A stretch of DNA of 64,000 bases, from assembly GCF_030546805.1 (NCBI RefSeq), contig NZ_JAUOPC010000006.1:124001-188000 (forward strand), written 5' to 3'. Both the position numbers and the translations under genes were made by a program. This DNA is from Cyclobacterium sp. 1_MG-2023 (GTDB taxonomy: Bacteria; Bacteroidota; Bacteroidia; Cytophagales; Cyclobacteriaceae). The notes beneath the pieces were generated by a model, which saw only the letters and a program-made list of their open reading frames with translations, made no database searches and had not been told where the DNA came from. How positions within the stretch are numbered: the stretch's first letter is position 1; each line of letters begins with the position of its first letter. This document shows positions 27,056 to 34,750 of the stretch, piece by piece.

Positions 27056-27556
27056 TTATATAGGAGAATAGGAGACATATTCTTTTCGAGTATAAGGAGT
27101 AACAGGAATACAAATACTGGAAAGTAAAGGACTACAGGTTTTGGTCATTTCCAAAATTTGCCCATTACTTTTAAATGCTAAACCTAAAGTTGTATTTTCT
27201 ATCACCTCAACCTCTGAAAGACCTTCAATTTCTTCATATAGGTTAACACCTAAATTTAAAAGCCTTCGTTCTTCTTTCAATACCAGTTCTTTTCCTTCCA
27301 AAATATAATCTCCCACCAAATACATGGCATAGCCCAAAGTTTGATTGCTCTCCGGATCTTTAAAGTAAATATATCTAAAATACCTTCCGCTTTCATCAAA
27401 CCCATAAGCATCTACTTGATTAACGCCCTGGTTTTCCATGTAAACTGAGTTTTCCCAGTTCCCAATAAGGCTTTGGACATTGATGTCTTGCTCCTCAACA
27501 CAACCCACCCAAAATAAGGTTATGGTAAGCATTAAAAAAATGGGATACCGTTTCAT
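27056..27556 (-). CDS. Putative lipoprotein with lipocalin-like core
   Basis: 166 residues. The N-terminus MKRYPIFLMLTITLFWVGC is a lipoprotein signal peptide with lipobox FWVGC. Then comes QSLIGNWENSVYMEN, which resembles the start of lipocalin-like domains in Bacteroidota, and a beta-rich body (GRYFRYIYFKDPES, ILEGKELVLKEER). Two cysteines near the C-terminus (KTCSPLLSSIC) may form a disulfide. No specific function. It is flanked by intergenic DNA on both sides. Confidence 0.65.
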   Translation of the reverse strand: MKRYPIFLMLTITLFWVGCVEEQDINVQSLIGNWENSVYMENQGVNQVDAYGFDESGRYFRYIYFKDPESNQTLGYAMYLVGDYILEGKELVLKEERRLLNLGVNLYEEIEGLSEVEVIENTTLGLAFKSNGQILEMTKTCSPLLSSICIPVTPYTRKEYVSYSPI

Positions 27557-27835
27557 AATAATTTAATCTTGTTACCTATTTATGACGAACTTATGATCCA
27601 TTCCGTCCTAAATAAAGCAAAATAAACTTTATTAATACAGTATAATCGTCTTTCCAATATTCTTAAAGAACTAAAAGTTAACTTTACATCTGGATTTCAG
27701 AATTAGTTCAAGTCAGCTGAAAGGCGAATATTTTCTACTTTTGGAATTAATTATTCATTAGCCTTAGGCCAAATTCAATAATCCAGCACCAATCTTTATA
27801 AAGATATCGAACCCCACCATACTCCCCTAAACCTA

Positions 27836-28132
27836 ATGACTTTTTTATACCTCATATACATACTATTTGCCATTAATGTAGCGGTGGGTTTCAAAATCTA
27901 CTTTAAGGTAAATGGCTTTTTAAAAAAACACAATCTCACCATAAAAAAACAAAGCATCAACCTTCAATTTACAGTAAAGGAACTTGCCCAACTTTTTGAA
28001 CAAACTGATTCGGAAACATTAAAACGGCAAATCCATAAAATCATTCGCCAAACCAAATACAATTATTGGTTGGGCAGGATATTCTTTGTCTTATTTATTG
28101 GTATAGTGATTTATCTTTTTTTGATTGATTAA
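27836..28132 (+). CDS. Small membrane protein, function unknown
   Basis: 98 residues with a hydrophobic segment at each end (FLYLIYILFAINVAVGFKIY and WLGRIFFVLFIGIVIYLFLI) and a basic, helical middle (LFEQTDSETLKRQIHKIIRQTK). This is a hairpin-type membrane topology with a cytoplasmic linker. It has no recognised family. ATG start; about 280 nt of untranslated sequence lies upstream. Confidence 0.5.
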   Translation: MTFLYLIYILFAINVAVGFKIYFKVNGFLKKHNLTIKKQSINLQFTVKELAQLFEQTDSETLKRQIHKIIRQTKYNYWLGRIFFVLFIGIVIYLFLID

Positions 28133-28189
28133 CAGCATGCCCATTATCTGGTTCAAGATAACCACCTATTTAAAATACGACAGCAGAGA

Positions 28190-29434
28190 CTAAGCCAATT
28201 GTTCTTTCTTTTTATTCTTCTTTTTCGGTTTTTTCATTTTATTGACCCAAATCAAGGTACCGGTCACCGGAAGACTTGTCGCAATTAAGCAGGAAATAAA
28301 ATAGAGAAGCTTAGAAAAAGACCCATAAACATTGCCCAAATGTAGGGCTTTAATGGATCCGGATATGCGTTCATTCAAAGGCTTCTCCTTAAAAATATCT
28401 GCTTCCACTACCTCGGCACTTGCCACATCAAGAACCAATTTATCTGAGGCTGCAGGTGCAAAAAATCCAGCTTTTGTCTTACTGATACTAATGGTTTTGC
28501 CGCCATTTTTAGGCAAGCTTAGTGTATACTCCCCCGCATAGTCCAACACTTGATCTGCACTGTATAAATAATCCTCTAGCGGCAATACTTCAATTTTTTC
28601 TTGTTTCTTTTTTTCTCCTTCACCTTTACCTTGTGCTGCTGCCGGACCATGTCCTCCTACACTTCTTTCCTTATACGTTCCCAATGATTTTTGCAAGGCT
28701 TCTCTGTACCATGGAAAGGAAAAGAAGGGTCCTGTTACCCCCATTAAGAATAAGATGATGGCTGAATAAAATGCCAATGAATTATGAAGATCATGGTTTA
28801 TTCTCTTCCAATTTCCGCTCAATTTTACTTTTAATCCTTGACGCCAATGCTTCGCCTTTCGGGGCACCCATATCACCAAGCCGGTTAGCACACCTATGGT
28901 AAAAAGAATGGTGGAGGCTCCTGTAATATAGCTTCCCAATTTCCTGTTTTCTAAACCTTCAAATATTGGTTCTTCGATTTTGTCTAACAACAACCAACGG
29001 TGCAAACTAAACATGTATCCCATAAAAGTGACTGCAGCATTTTCTTCTTTGCTATTGCCCAGCATTTCACCGGTATAGGGGTTAACGAAATAGGTGGTTC
29101 CGGACCTGCTTTTGTCTCCTTTTGCTCTGGCAGAAATCTGAAAGCTTCTTTCAGCATCTGAAGAAACCCTTACACCTGTAATGTTTCCATCAATCAGCTC
29201 CCTGTTTTTATCAAGCAATTCATTTGGAGATAGTCTAGCTACACCTTCAGTCTTGCTCACTTTGTAGAGATGAGAAGCACTCCATTCTCTAATTTCAGTA
29301 TTGTAAACATATATTGTACCTGTGAGGCACACTACTAAAAGTACTATTCCACTAATCAACCCTGCCCACAGGTGTATGTCATTGAGAAATTTCCTGGTTT
29401 TCTCCCACAAAGTAATGTTTTTTTGCTTCGCCAT
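28190..29434 (-). CDS. PepSY-associated transmembrane protein (PepSY_TM family)
   Basis: 414 residues with about four membrane helices and two periplasmic PepSY-type regions. The first helix follows FLNDIHLWAGLISGIVLLVV, and the HLWAG and FSLHRWLL histidines, together with NHDLHNSLAFYSAIILFLMG, match the conserved His positions of this family, thought to bind heme and reduce ferric siderophores or quinones at the inner membrane. A Lys/Gly-rich linker (GEGEKKKQEKIE) lies in the middle, and the C-terminus is basic (KMKKPKKKNKKK). Family members usually accompany TonB-dependent iron receptors; none is adjacent here. A possible iron-responsive palindrome lies upstream at 29689-29703. Confidence 0.8.
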   Translation of the reverse strand: MAKQKNITLWEKTRKFLNDIHLWAGLISGIVLLVVCLTGTIYVYNTEIREWSASHLYKVSKTEGVARLSPNELLDKNRELIDGNITGVRVSSDAERSFQISARAKGDKSRSGTTYFVNPYTGEMLGNSKEENAAVTFMGYMFSLHRWLLLDKIEEPIFEGLENRKLGSYITGASTILFTIGVLTGLVIWVPRKAKHWRQGLKVKLSGNWKRINHDLHNSLAFYSAIILFLMGVTGPFFSFPWYREALQKSLGTYKERSVGGHGPAAAQGKGEGEKKKQEKIEVLPLEDYLYSADQVLDYAGEYTLSLPKNGGKTISISKTKAGFFAPAASDKLVLDVASAEVVEADIFKEKPLNERISGSIKALHLGNVYGSFSKLLYFISCLIATSLPVTGTLIWVNKMKKPKKKNKKKEQLA

Positions 29435-30039
29435 TTTCTTGGTTGTATTGATTTTGTAAACAACAGAGTAAATAACCCTTTCAAGCTATTTTCACCCTCA
29501 AATATTTATAGGTTTCAAAACCCGCCTTTTTTCAAAATCATAACAAGCTTACCCTGCTGTGATTTATCCTCCGGACGGCCTTTAGTATTAGACTACCGTA
29601 TGAATTGCCAAATTAAGTTTAGACCCATCACTAGAATTCTTCCCCTTAATCTTGTAGGAAATGATGGAAGCACAAATTTAAACATTATTTAGATTTAATC
29701 TAAGAAAGATTTAAATAAGCGACAAATATAAAAAAACCTCTCAATTCTACCGAAAGAATCAATAAAAAAATCAGATCTGTAAACAGCTAAAAAAGAGACC
29801 CTTATATCCATCTGGAATTTATTCAGGGGGGTAAAAGGTTAAATTATTTTGGTGTTTTTTTGCAATGACTATCCATCAAACCTTCAAAGGTTTTACTGAA
29901 GGACAGACGCAAAACATAAATTCCCTACCGGAAAAAGTCAGTATTTTCCGCAAAGAAACTTTCTCAAAATTGCGATTGATTGCCATTTATCAAAGTATAA
30001 CACAGAACAAATCGAGAATATTTATTAGTATAAATGGTA
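29435..30039 (-). other. 605-nt region between two minus-strand genes; regulatory sequence, no gene accepted
   Basis: The part near 29434 would be an unusually long (about 230 nt) leader of the PepSY gene if the -7 box at 29673 is its promoter. Read on the minus strand, it contains no open frame resembling a known protein. A 64-codon frame at 29865-30059 on the plus strand runs into the TonB-C gene and has no recognisable features, so I do not call it. A palindrome and several A/T tracts are listed separately. Confidence 0.45.
29673..29703 (-). promoter_or_regulatory. Minus-strand -7 box next to a perfect 7-1-7 palindrome (candidate iron operator)
   Basis: CAAATTTA at 29673-29680 is TAnnTTTG on the minus strand. 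Immediately upstream lies TTAGATT-T-AATCTAA (29689-29703), a perfect 7-1-7 inverted repeat. This is the symmetry of Fur-type boxes, and it sits where a repressor would block RNA polymerase. The downstream gene encodes a PepSY membrane protein of a family tied to iron uptake. Confidence 0.45.
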
Positions 30040-30723
30040 TTATCCCAGCCGAAAATTAAAATACAAAAGCACCAAACAATCCGTAGCTTCCCCATCTAAA
30101 TATAGCGGTATCCAGTCGTTCGGCATAAAAGATACCACCCTTAATGCCTCGGCATCTAAGGCCTTATCTCCGGGCTTGGGAATAAAGGGCCGGACCATTT
30201 CCCCTTCTTTGGTAATGGTCACCATCACACCTACAGTGCCGGAAACTCTTTTTGCCCTTGCAGCATGCGGATACTGTACATTATTGGCCAAAAAATACAA
30301 AAACTTAGCATCCCCGCCGAGCAATACAGGAATAGCGCCGGTTTCTAATGGTACCAACTCTTGGTCTTTTAAAATATATACCGCCTTAACGGCATTAAAA
30401 TTTTGCAGGTATTCGAAATTTTTTGTTGTGTAATTGTACTTCTGGATTAAATTATTATCTGTATCAAAAAATTCCCAGCTACCGGACTTATTCCCCTGCC
30501 TAAACTGGCCCTTCACCCGGAATCCCAACTTCCCCTTGTACTTCATTTCGGCAGCGCCTTCTTTTACTTGTGAGCCTTTAAGCACATGGTAGGTAAAAAC
30601 CCTATTTGGATTTTTACTTTTCTCATTTACCTTTTGAAGTTCCTGAGAGAAAGAGGAATATAATGCGGAACAACATAAGGTAATGGTAATTAAAAATTTT
30701 ATCCTACTATTGGTCTTATTCAT
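30040..30723 (-). CDS. Secreted protein with C-terminal TonB domain
   Basis: 227 residues. Signal peptide at the N-terminus (FLITITLCCSALYSSFSQ). The middle has a MORN-like toxin-antitoxin-type beta pattern (GKLGFRVKGQFRQGNKSGSWEFFDTDNNL). The C-terminal 85 residues are a TonB-C fold: LANNVQYPHAARAKRVSGTVGVMVTI with the family core YPxxARxxxxxGTV, then KEGEMVRPFIPKPGDKALDAEAL. It has no transmembrane anchor or Pro-rich spacer, so it is not a classical energy transducer. Such stand-alone TonB-C proteins are frequent in Bacteroidota, and their role is mostly unknown. Confidence 0.78.
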   Translation of the reverse strand: MNKTNSRIKFLITITLCCSALYSSFSQELQKVNEKSKNPNRVFTYHVLKGSQVKEGAAEMKYKGKLGFRVKGQFRQGNKSGSWEFFDTDNNLIQKYNYTTKNFEYLQNFNAVKAVYILKDQELVPLETGAIPVLLGGDAKFLYFLANNVQYPHAARAKRVSGTVGVMVTITKEGEMVRPFIPKPGDKALDAEALRVVSFMPNDWIPLYLDGEATDCLVLLYFNFRLG

Positions 30724-30858
30724 GGTTGAAAGGGCTTATTGAATGACTCAAAGTTACAATATTCTTTTACATTAAACCTATTAGGAGTTCAATTTTTCGG
30801 CAAATAGGCCCTTGCAAAGGGCAGCTTTTTATACCTATAAAATTATATGGCCAATATT

Positions 30859-31884
30859 TTAAAAAGCATCTTCCACCTTAAAAGATCTGAGGGTAAAAAA
30901 CACATTGCTCCCAATGGTAAAAACCTTATTGGGTGATGATTTTACCAAAATTGATTTACCCAAATCATCTTCTAATGCTACCAGCTGGTGATCACCGTAG
31001 AATGAACATTGCCTCACTGTTCCTATCAGGGCTTGTCTCAAGCCTTTTTTCACTTTGACTTCTTCGGGTCTAAAATTAATTTTTACCTTACTGTTGAAAA
31101 CCTTGGAGCGCTCGTCATCTATAAACCCAAATGAAGTATAAAATCCATCGTTTGTCGCAGTGGCAAGGATTTCATTTCTTTTTCCAAAGAAATTGGCTAC
31201 ATAAGAATTTAATGGCCGTTGATATATATTTTGTGGGGTATCAATTTGTTGTAAATAGCCTTTATGAAACACAGCCAAGCGATCTGAAATTGACATGGCT
31301 ACAGCGCTATCACGCGTTTCCACTAAGACCGTAATGCCGGCTTTTTTCAAACATTGCCTGGTTTCTGCTATAAGATCGTGTTTGTACATGGACCTCAGCT
31401 GACTGAAAGGGGCTGACAAAACTATTAGCCGAGGCTCGGGTGCCATGGCCCTGGCTAGTGCAGTCCGGAACCGGTCTTCTACGGTTACCTCTTCGGCATA
31501 TTTATCTGAAAGATTATCCAGACCTAGCCATTTCAAACAAGCCAAGGCCTTCTGCTCAACTTCCTGGTTTGAACCTTTTAAGCCAAATTTTACATTTTCT
31601 AAAATGGTGAGATTTGGAAATAGGGCAAAGTCCTGAAAAACCACTCCAATTTTAGGCCTTTTAATCGAAAGTTTACCTAAGTTTGGGTCTAAAAAAAACA
31701 ATTTACCACTGTCAAAATTTTCTAGGCCCAGTATACCTCGGATAAGGGTTGACACACCTGAGTGTTCATCCCCTGACAAGGCCAAAATCTCTCCTTTTTC
31801 TAATTCAAAAGAAACCTTGGTTAAAGTAGCCGTCTTATCTTTGGCATTTAATTTTTGAATACTTTCCAGCTTTAGTAGGTGCAT
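30859..31884 (-). CDS. Degenerate ABC-transporter ATPase homologue (pseudo-ATPase)
   Basis: 341 residues with the full layout of an FbpC/PotA-type ABC ATPase plus C-terminal TOBE-like region (from about residue 230). Every catalytic element is altered. Walker A is GDEHSGVST (residues 38-46), with Val44 in place of the ATP-binding Lys. The LSGGQ signature is replaced by VTVED (133-137). Walker B ends in SAP (157-159), so both the metal Asp and the catalytic Glu are lost. The D-loop reads SQLR, and the H-loop His is Arg191 (VETRDSAV). The Q-loop Gln84 (VVFQDFALFPNLTILENV) survives. The frame is intact and the fold clear, so selection seems to have kept a non-hydrolysing protein. No permease or binding protein lies beside it. 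It is divergent from oxyR. Confidence 0.8.
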   Translation of the reverse strand: MHLLKLESIQKLNAKDKTATLTKVSFELEKGEILALSGDEHSGVSTLIRGILGLENFDSGKLFFLDPNLGKLSIKRPKIGVVFQDFALFPNLTILENVKFGLKGSNQEVEQKALACLKWLGLDNLSDKYAEEVTVEDRFRTALARAMAPEPRLIVLSAPFSQLRSMYKHDLIAETRQCLKKAGITVLVETRDSAVAMSISDRLAVFHKGYLQQIDTPQNIYQRPLNSYVANFFGKRNEILATATNDGFYTSFGFIDDERSKVFNSKVKINFRPEEVKVKKGLRQALIGTVRQCSFYGDHQLVALEDDLGKSILVKSSPNKVFTIGSNVFFTLRSFKVEDAF

Positions 31885-32160
31885 TGAAAATTTATGATCT
31901 CTATAAAATCTTAAACATTAATTTTGGATAAAATTCTGAGCCTAGGGCAACAATATTTTTGCTAAATCACTATATTTTCTCCCATTATGCACAGAATTGG
32001 TTACCAAAATTCAAAGTTAAGCCAATTTCTTGTGATAAGACTGAGAAGAACGCATAGGAACTGAATCCAAAAAATTAATTACCTGAAAAAGGATTAAATG
32101 TCCGCATTATTTGGCCCAAAGCGGTAGAATTTCGTTAATTCATTACCCTAAACGAACATT

Positions 32161-33096
32161 ATGACGATACAGCAACTGGAATATATATTGGCCGTAGAAA
32201 AATTCAGGCATTTTGGCCAGGCGGCTGATGCTTGCTTTGTTACGCAACCAACCCTAAGTGCTCAAATAAGCAAATTGGAAAGAGAGTTGGACATCCTCTT
32301 GTTTGACAGGTCTAAAATGCCGGTGATCCCTACTGAGCTTGGAGAAAAAGTTATCCTTCAGGCCAAGCGAGTGGTCCTGGAAAGCAAAGGTATTTTGGAA
32401 CTGGTGGCAGAAATGAAAGGTGAAATCGGGGGAACCATAAAAGTTGGTATTATACCTACCCTTGCCCCCAACCTATTGCCACTTTTTATAGGGAATTTTA
32501 TTGATAAATATCCTAATGTACTTTTAGAGGTCCAAGAAATGGTCACAGAGGAAATCCTTAGCAGGTTAAAAAATGATGAACTTGATTTGGGTTTAGTGGT
32601 AAGTCCACTTCAAGAAGGTGGGATTGTTGAAAAGCCTATTTTCTACGAGAAATTTTTTGTGTACCTATCCAAAGAACACCCCCTTTTAAACCGAAGGGAA
32701 ATTCCTGTAGGGGATCTTCCGGCAGAGGATTTGTGGGTGTTACAACAAGGTCACTGTTTTCGAGATCAAGTACTTAATCTTTGCGATAAAAATGTCTTTC
32801 AACGAAAAAATTTCCATTATGAAAGTGGTTCTATTGAGGGACTAAAAAACATGGTGGACCGGTACACAGGAATTACATTACTTCCTGAACTTGCTACCGA
32901 AAACCTGTCTGAAGAAGAAAAAACCAGACTCAGACCATTTGCAGGAAATCCACCGGTAAGAGAGATCAGTCTGATAAGAACGCGTAACTTTTTAAAGCAA
33001 AGGTTGGTGAACTTGCTTTTTGAAGAAATCAAGGCTGCCATCCCTCCACATATGCAATCAAACAAGGAAGGGCGACTGGTAAATTTTAAATTATAG
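32161..33096 (+). CDS. oxyR: OxyR-type LysR family hydrogen peroxide sensor
   Basis: 311 residues. N-terminal winged helix-turn-helix (MTIQQLEYILAVEKFRHFGQ, then THPTL-like FVTQPTLSAQISKLE), followed by a two-lobe effector domain. The sequence GHCFRDQVLNLC places cysteines at codons 199 and 208, the same numbers as the redox pair of E. coli OxyR, and GITLLPELA matches the following conserved region. It therefore should sense peroxide by disulfide formation and activate catalase/peroxidase-type genes; the target genes here are not shown. It lies divergent from the pseudo-ATPase and upstream of a dipeptidase that probably has its own promoter. Confidence 0.92.
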   Translation: MTIQQLEYILAVEKFRHFGQAADACFVTQPTLSAQISKLERELDILLFDRSKMPVIPTELGEKVILQAKRVVLESKGILELVAEMKGEIGGTIKVGIIPTLAPNLLPLFIGNFIDKYPNVLLEVQEMVTEEILSRLKNDELDLGLVVSPLQEGGIVEKPIFYEKFFVYLSKEHPLLNRREIPVGDLPAEDLWVLQQGHCFRDQVLNLCDKNVFQRKNFHYESGSIEGLKNMVDRYTGITLLPELATENLSEEEKTRLRPFAGNPPVREISLIRTRNFLKQRLVNLLFEEIKAAIPPHMQSNKEGRLVNFKL

Positions 33097-33265
33097 GGCA
33101 AAATCCATTCAAATTGTCTTAATTTTATGGTTTAATTCAAGCAATTCAGCGGTCATTTTAAGCGTCTCCTTAACCGCTTTAAGAAAAAAAATACAAGTAT
33201 CGCAAAACGAAAAAATATTCTGCACACTAATTACCCTTTTTGGGTATAAAACAAAATATAGCATC

Positions 33266-34660
33266 ATGGAACTAAAAAAATACATTGAATCCAATTCCGA
33301 AAGATTTTTAGATGAGCTGTTGGATTTACTACGCATCCCCTCAGTTAGTGCTGATCCTGCTTATAAAAAAGAGGTTTTCACTGCTGCTGAATTTGTAAAA
33401 AGCAGCCTTGAAGATGCAGGAGTAGCTCATGCAGAAATCTGCCAAACGGATGGCTATCCTATCGTTTATGGGGAAAAGATTATTGATCCTGCGGCACCTA
33501 CAGTCTTGGTATACGGACATTATGATGTACAGCCTGCAGATCCTCTAGAACTGTGGGATTCTCCTCCTTTTGAACCTGTGATCAAGAAAACTGAGAGTCA
33601 CCCCAATGGAGCTATTTTTGCCAGAGGATCAGCAGATGACAAAGGACAGTTTTACATGCATGTGAAAGCTTTTGAAGCCATGCTTTCCAGTGGTCAGCTC
33701 AATTGTAACGTTAAGTTTATGATTGAGGGGGAGGAAGAAGTTGGCTCAGAAAACCTGGATGTTTTCGTGCGCAACAATCAAGAAAAGCTGAAAGCAGATG
33801 TGGTGTTAATTTCCGACACCTCTATGATTTCCCTGGAACATCCTTCAGTAACCGTTGGCTTGAAAGGCTTGGCATATATGGAAGTAGAAGTTACGGGGCC
33901 AAATAAAGATTTGCACAGTGGAACATTCGGTGGAGCAGTGGCCAATCCTATCAATATCCTTTGTAAGATGATCAGCTCTCTTCATGATGAAGACAATCGC
34001 ATTACCATACCCGGCTTTTATGACAATGTTGAGGAGTACGATGAAGCATATCGCCAACAATTGAACAAAGCTCCTTTTGATGAAGCGGATTATAGGAAAA
34101 AATTAGACATTAAGGAAACCTATGGAGAAAAAGGCTACACTACCATAGAAAGGGTGGGCATTCGACCAACCTTAGATGTGAATGGAATTTGGGGTGGATA
34201 CATAGGAGAAGGAGCCAAGACGGTGCTTCCGTCAAAAGCCAATGCAAAGATCTCCATGCGTCTGGTTCCCAACCAGGACCATAAGGCCATAGCCAAGCTT
34301 TTTGAAGAACACCTTAAGAGCATTGCTCCTCCTGCAGTAAAGGTTAAGGTTGTGCCCCATCATGGTGGACAAGCGGCAGTAATTCCTACAGATTCCATAG
34401 GTTATAAAGCGGCCGAAGCTGCCATAGATGAGGCTTTCGGAAAAAAAGCAATCCCAACAAGGGAAGGAGGATCCATTCCTATCACTTCACTGTTTCAACA
34501 GGTTTTAGGCCTAGACCCAATATTGCTTGGTTTTGGACTGGATACAGATGGCATCCACTCTCCAAATGAGCATTATGGGGTAGACAATTATTTTAAAGGC
34601 ATAGAAACCATTGCTTTGTTTTTTAAACATTATCATCGCCTTTCAAATAAAGATGAATAG
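33266..34660 (+). CDS. M20-family metallo-dipeptidase
   Basis: 464 residues, cytoplasmic (no signal peptide). The di-zinc site of M20 is complete: VYGHYDVQPADP (His and Asp), FARGSADDKGQ (bridging Asp), IEGEEEVGSEN (catalytic Glu-Glu) and the C-terminal GIHSPNEHYGVDN (final His). The dimerisation domain lies between, with KDLHSGTFGG. The length and motif wording fit the CNDP/DapE-like dipeptidases that split di- or short peptides. No operon partner is obvious; the dsbD gene follows after 90 nt. Confidence 0.9.
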   Translation: MELKKYIESNSERFLDELLDLLRIPSVSADPAYKKEVFTAAEFVKSSLEDAGVAHAEICQTDGYPIVYGEKIIDPAAPTVLVYGHYDVQPADPLELWDSPPFEPVIKKTESHPNGAIFARGSADDKGQFYMHVKAFEAMLSSGQLNCNVKFMIEGEEEVGSENLDVFVRNNQEKLKADVVLISDTSMISLEHPSVTVGLKGLAYMEVEVTGPNKDLHSGTFGGAVANPINILCKMISSLHDEDNRITIPGFYDNVEEYDEAYRQQLNKAPFDEADYRKKLDIKETYGEKGYTTIERVGIRPTLDVNGIWGGYIGEGAKTVLPSKANAKISMRLVPNQDHKAIAKLFEEHLKSIAPPAVKVKVVPHHGGQAAVIPTDSIGYKAAEAAIDEAFGKKAIPTREGGSIPITSLFQQVLGLDPILLGFGLDTDGIHSPNEHYGVDNYFKGIETIALFFKHYHRLSNKDE

Positions 34661-34750
34661 ATAGAAACAAAAGTAAAAGGAGATAAGGAACTAATCATTA
34701 ACGTTTTTAATTACTATTGGATGTATCACCAAATTGGGTAAAAAACGGTA

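Noticed and set aside
29865-30059. 64-codon plus-strand frame
   Set aside because: It runs into the opposite TonB-C gene and shows no motif; the ATG lies in an AT-rich upstream region.
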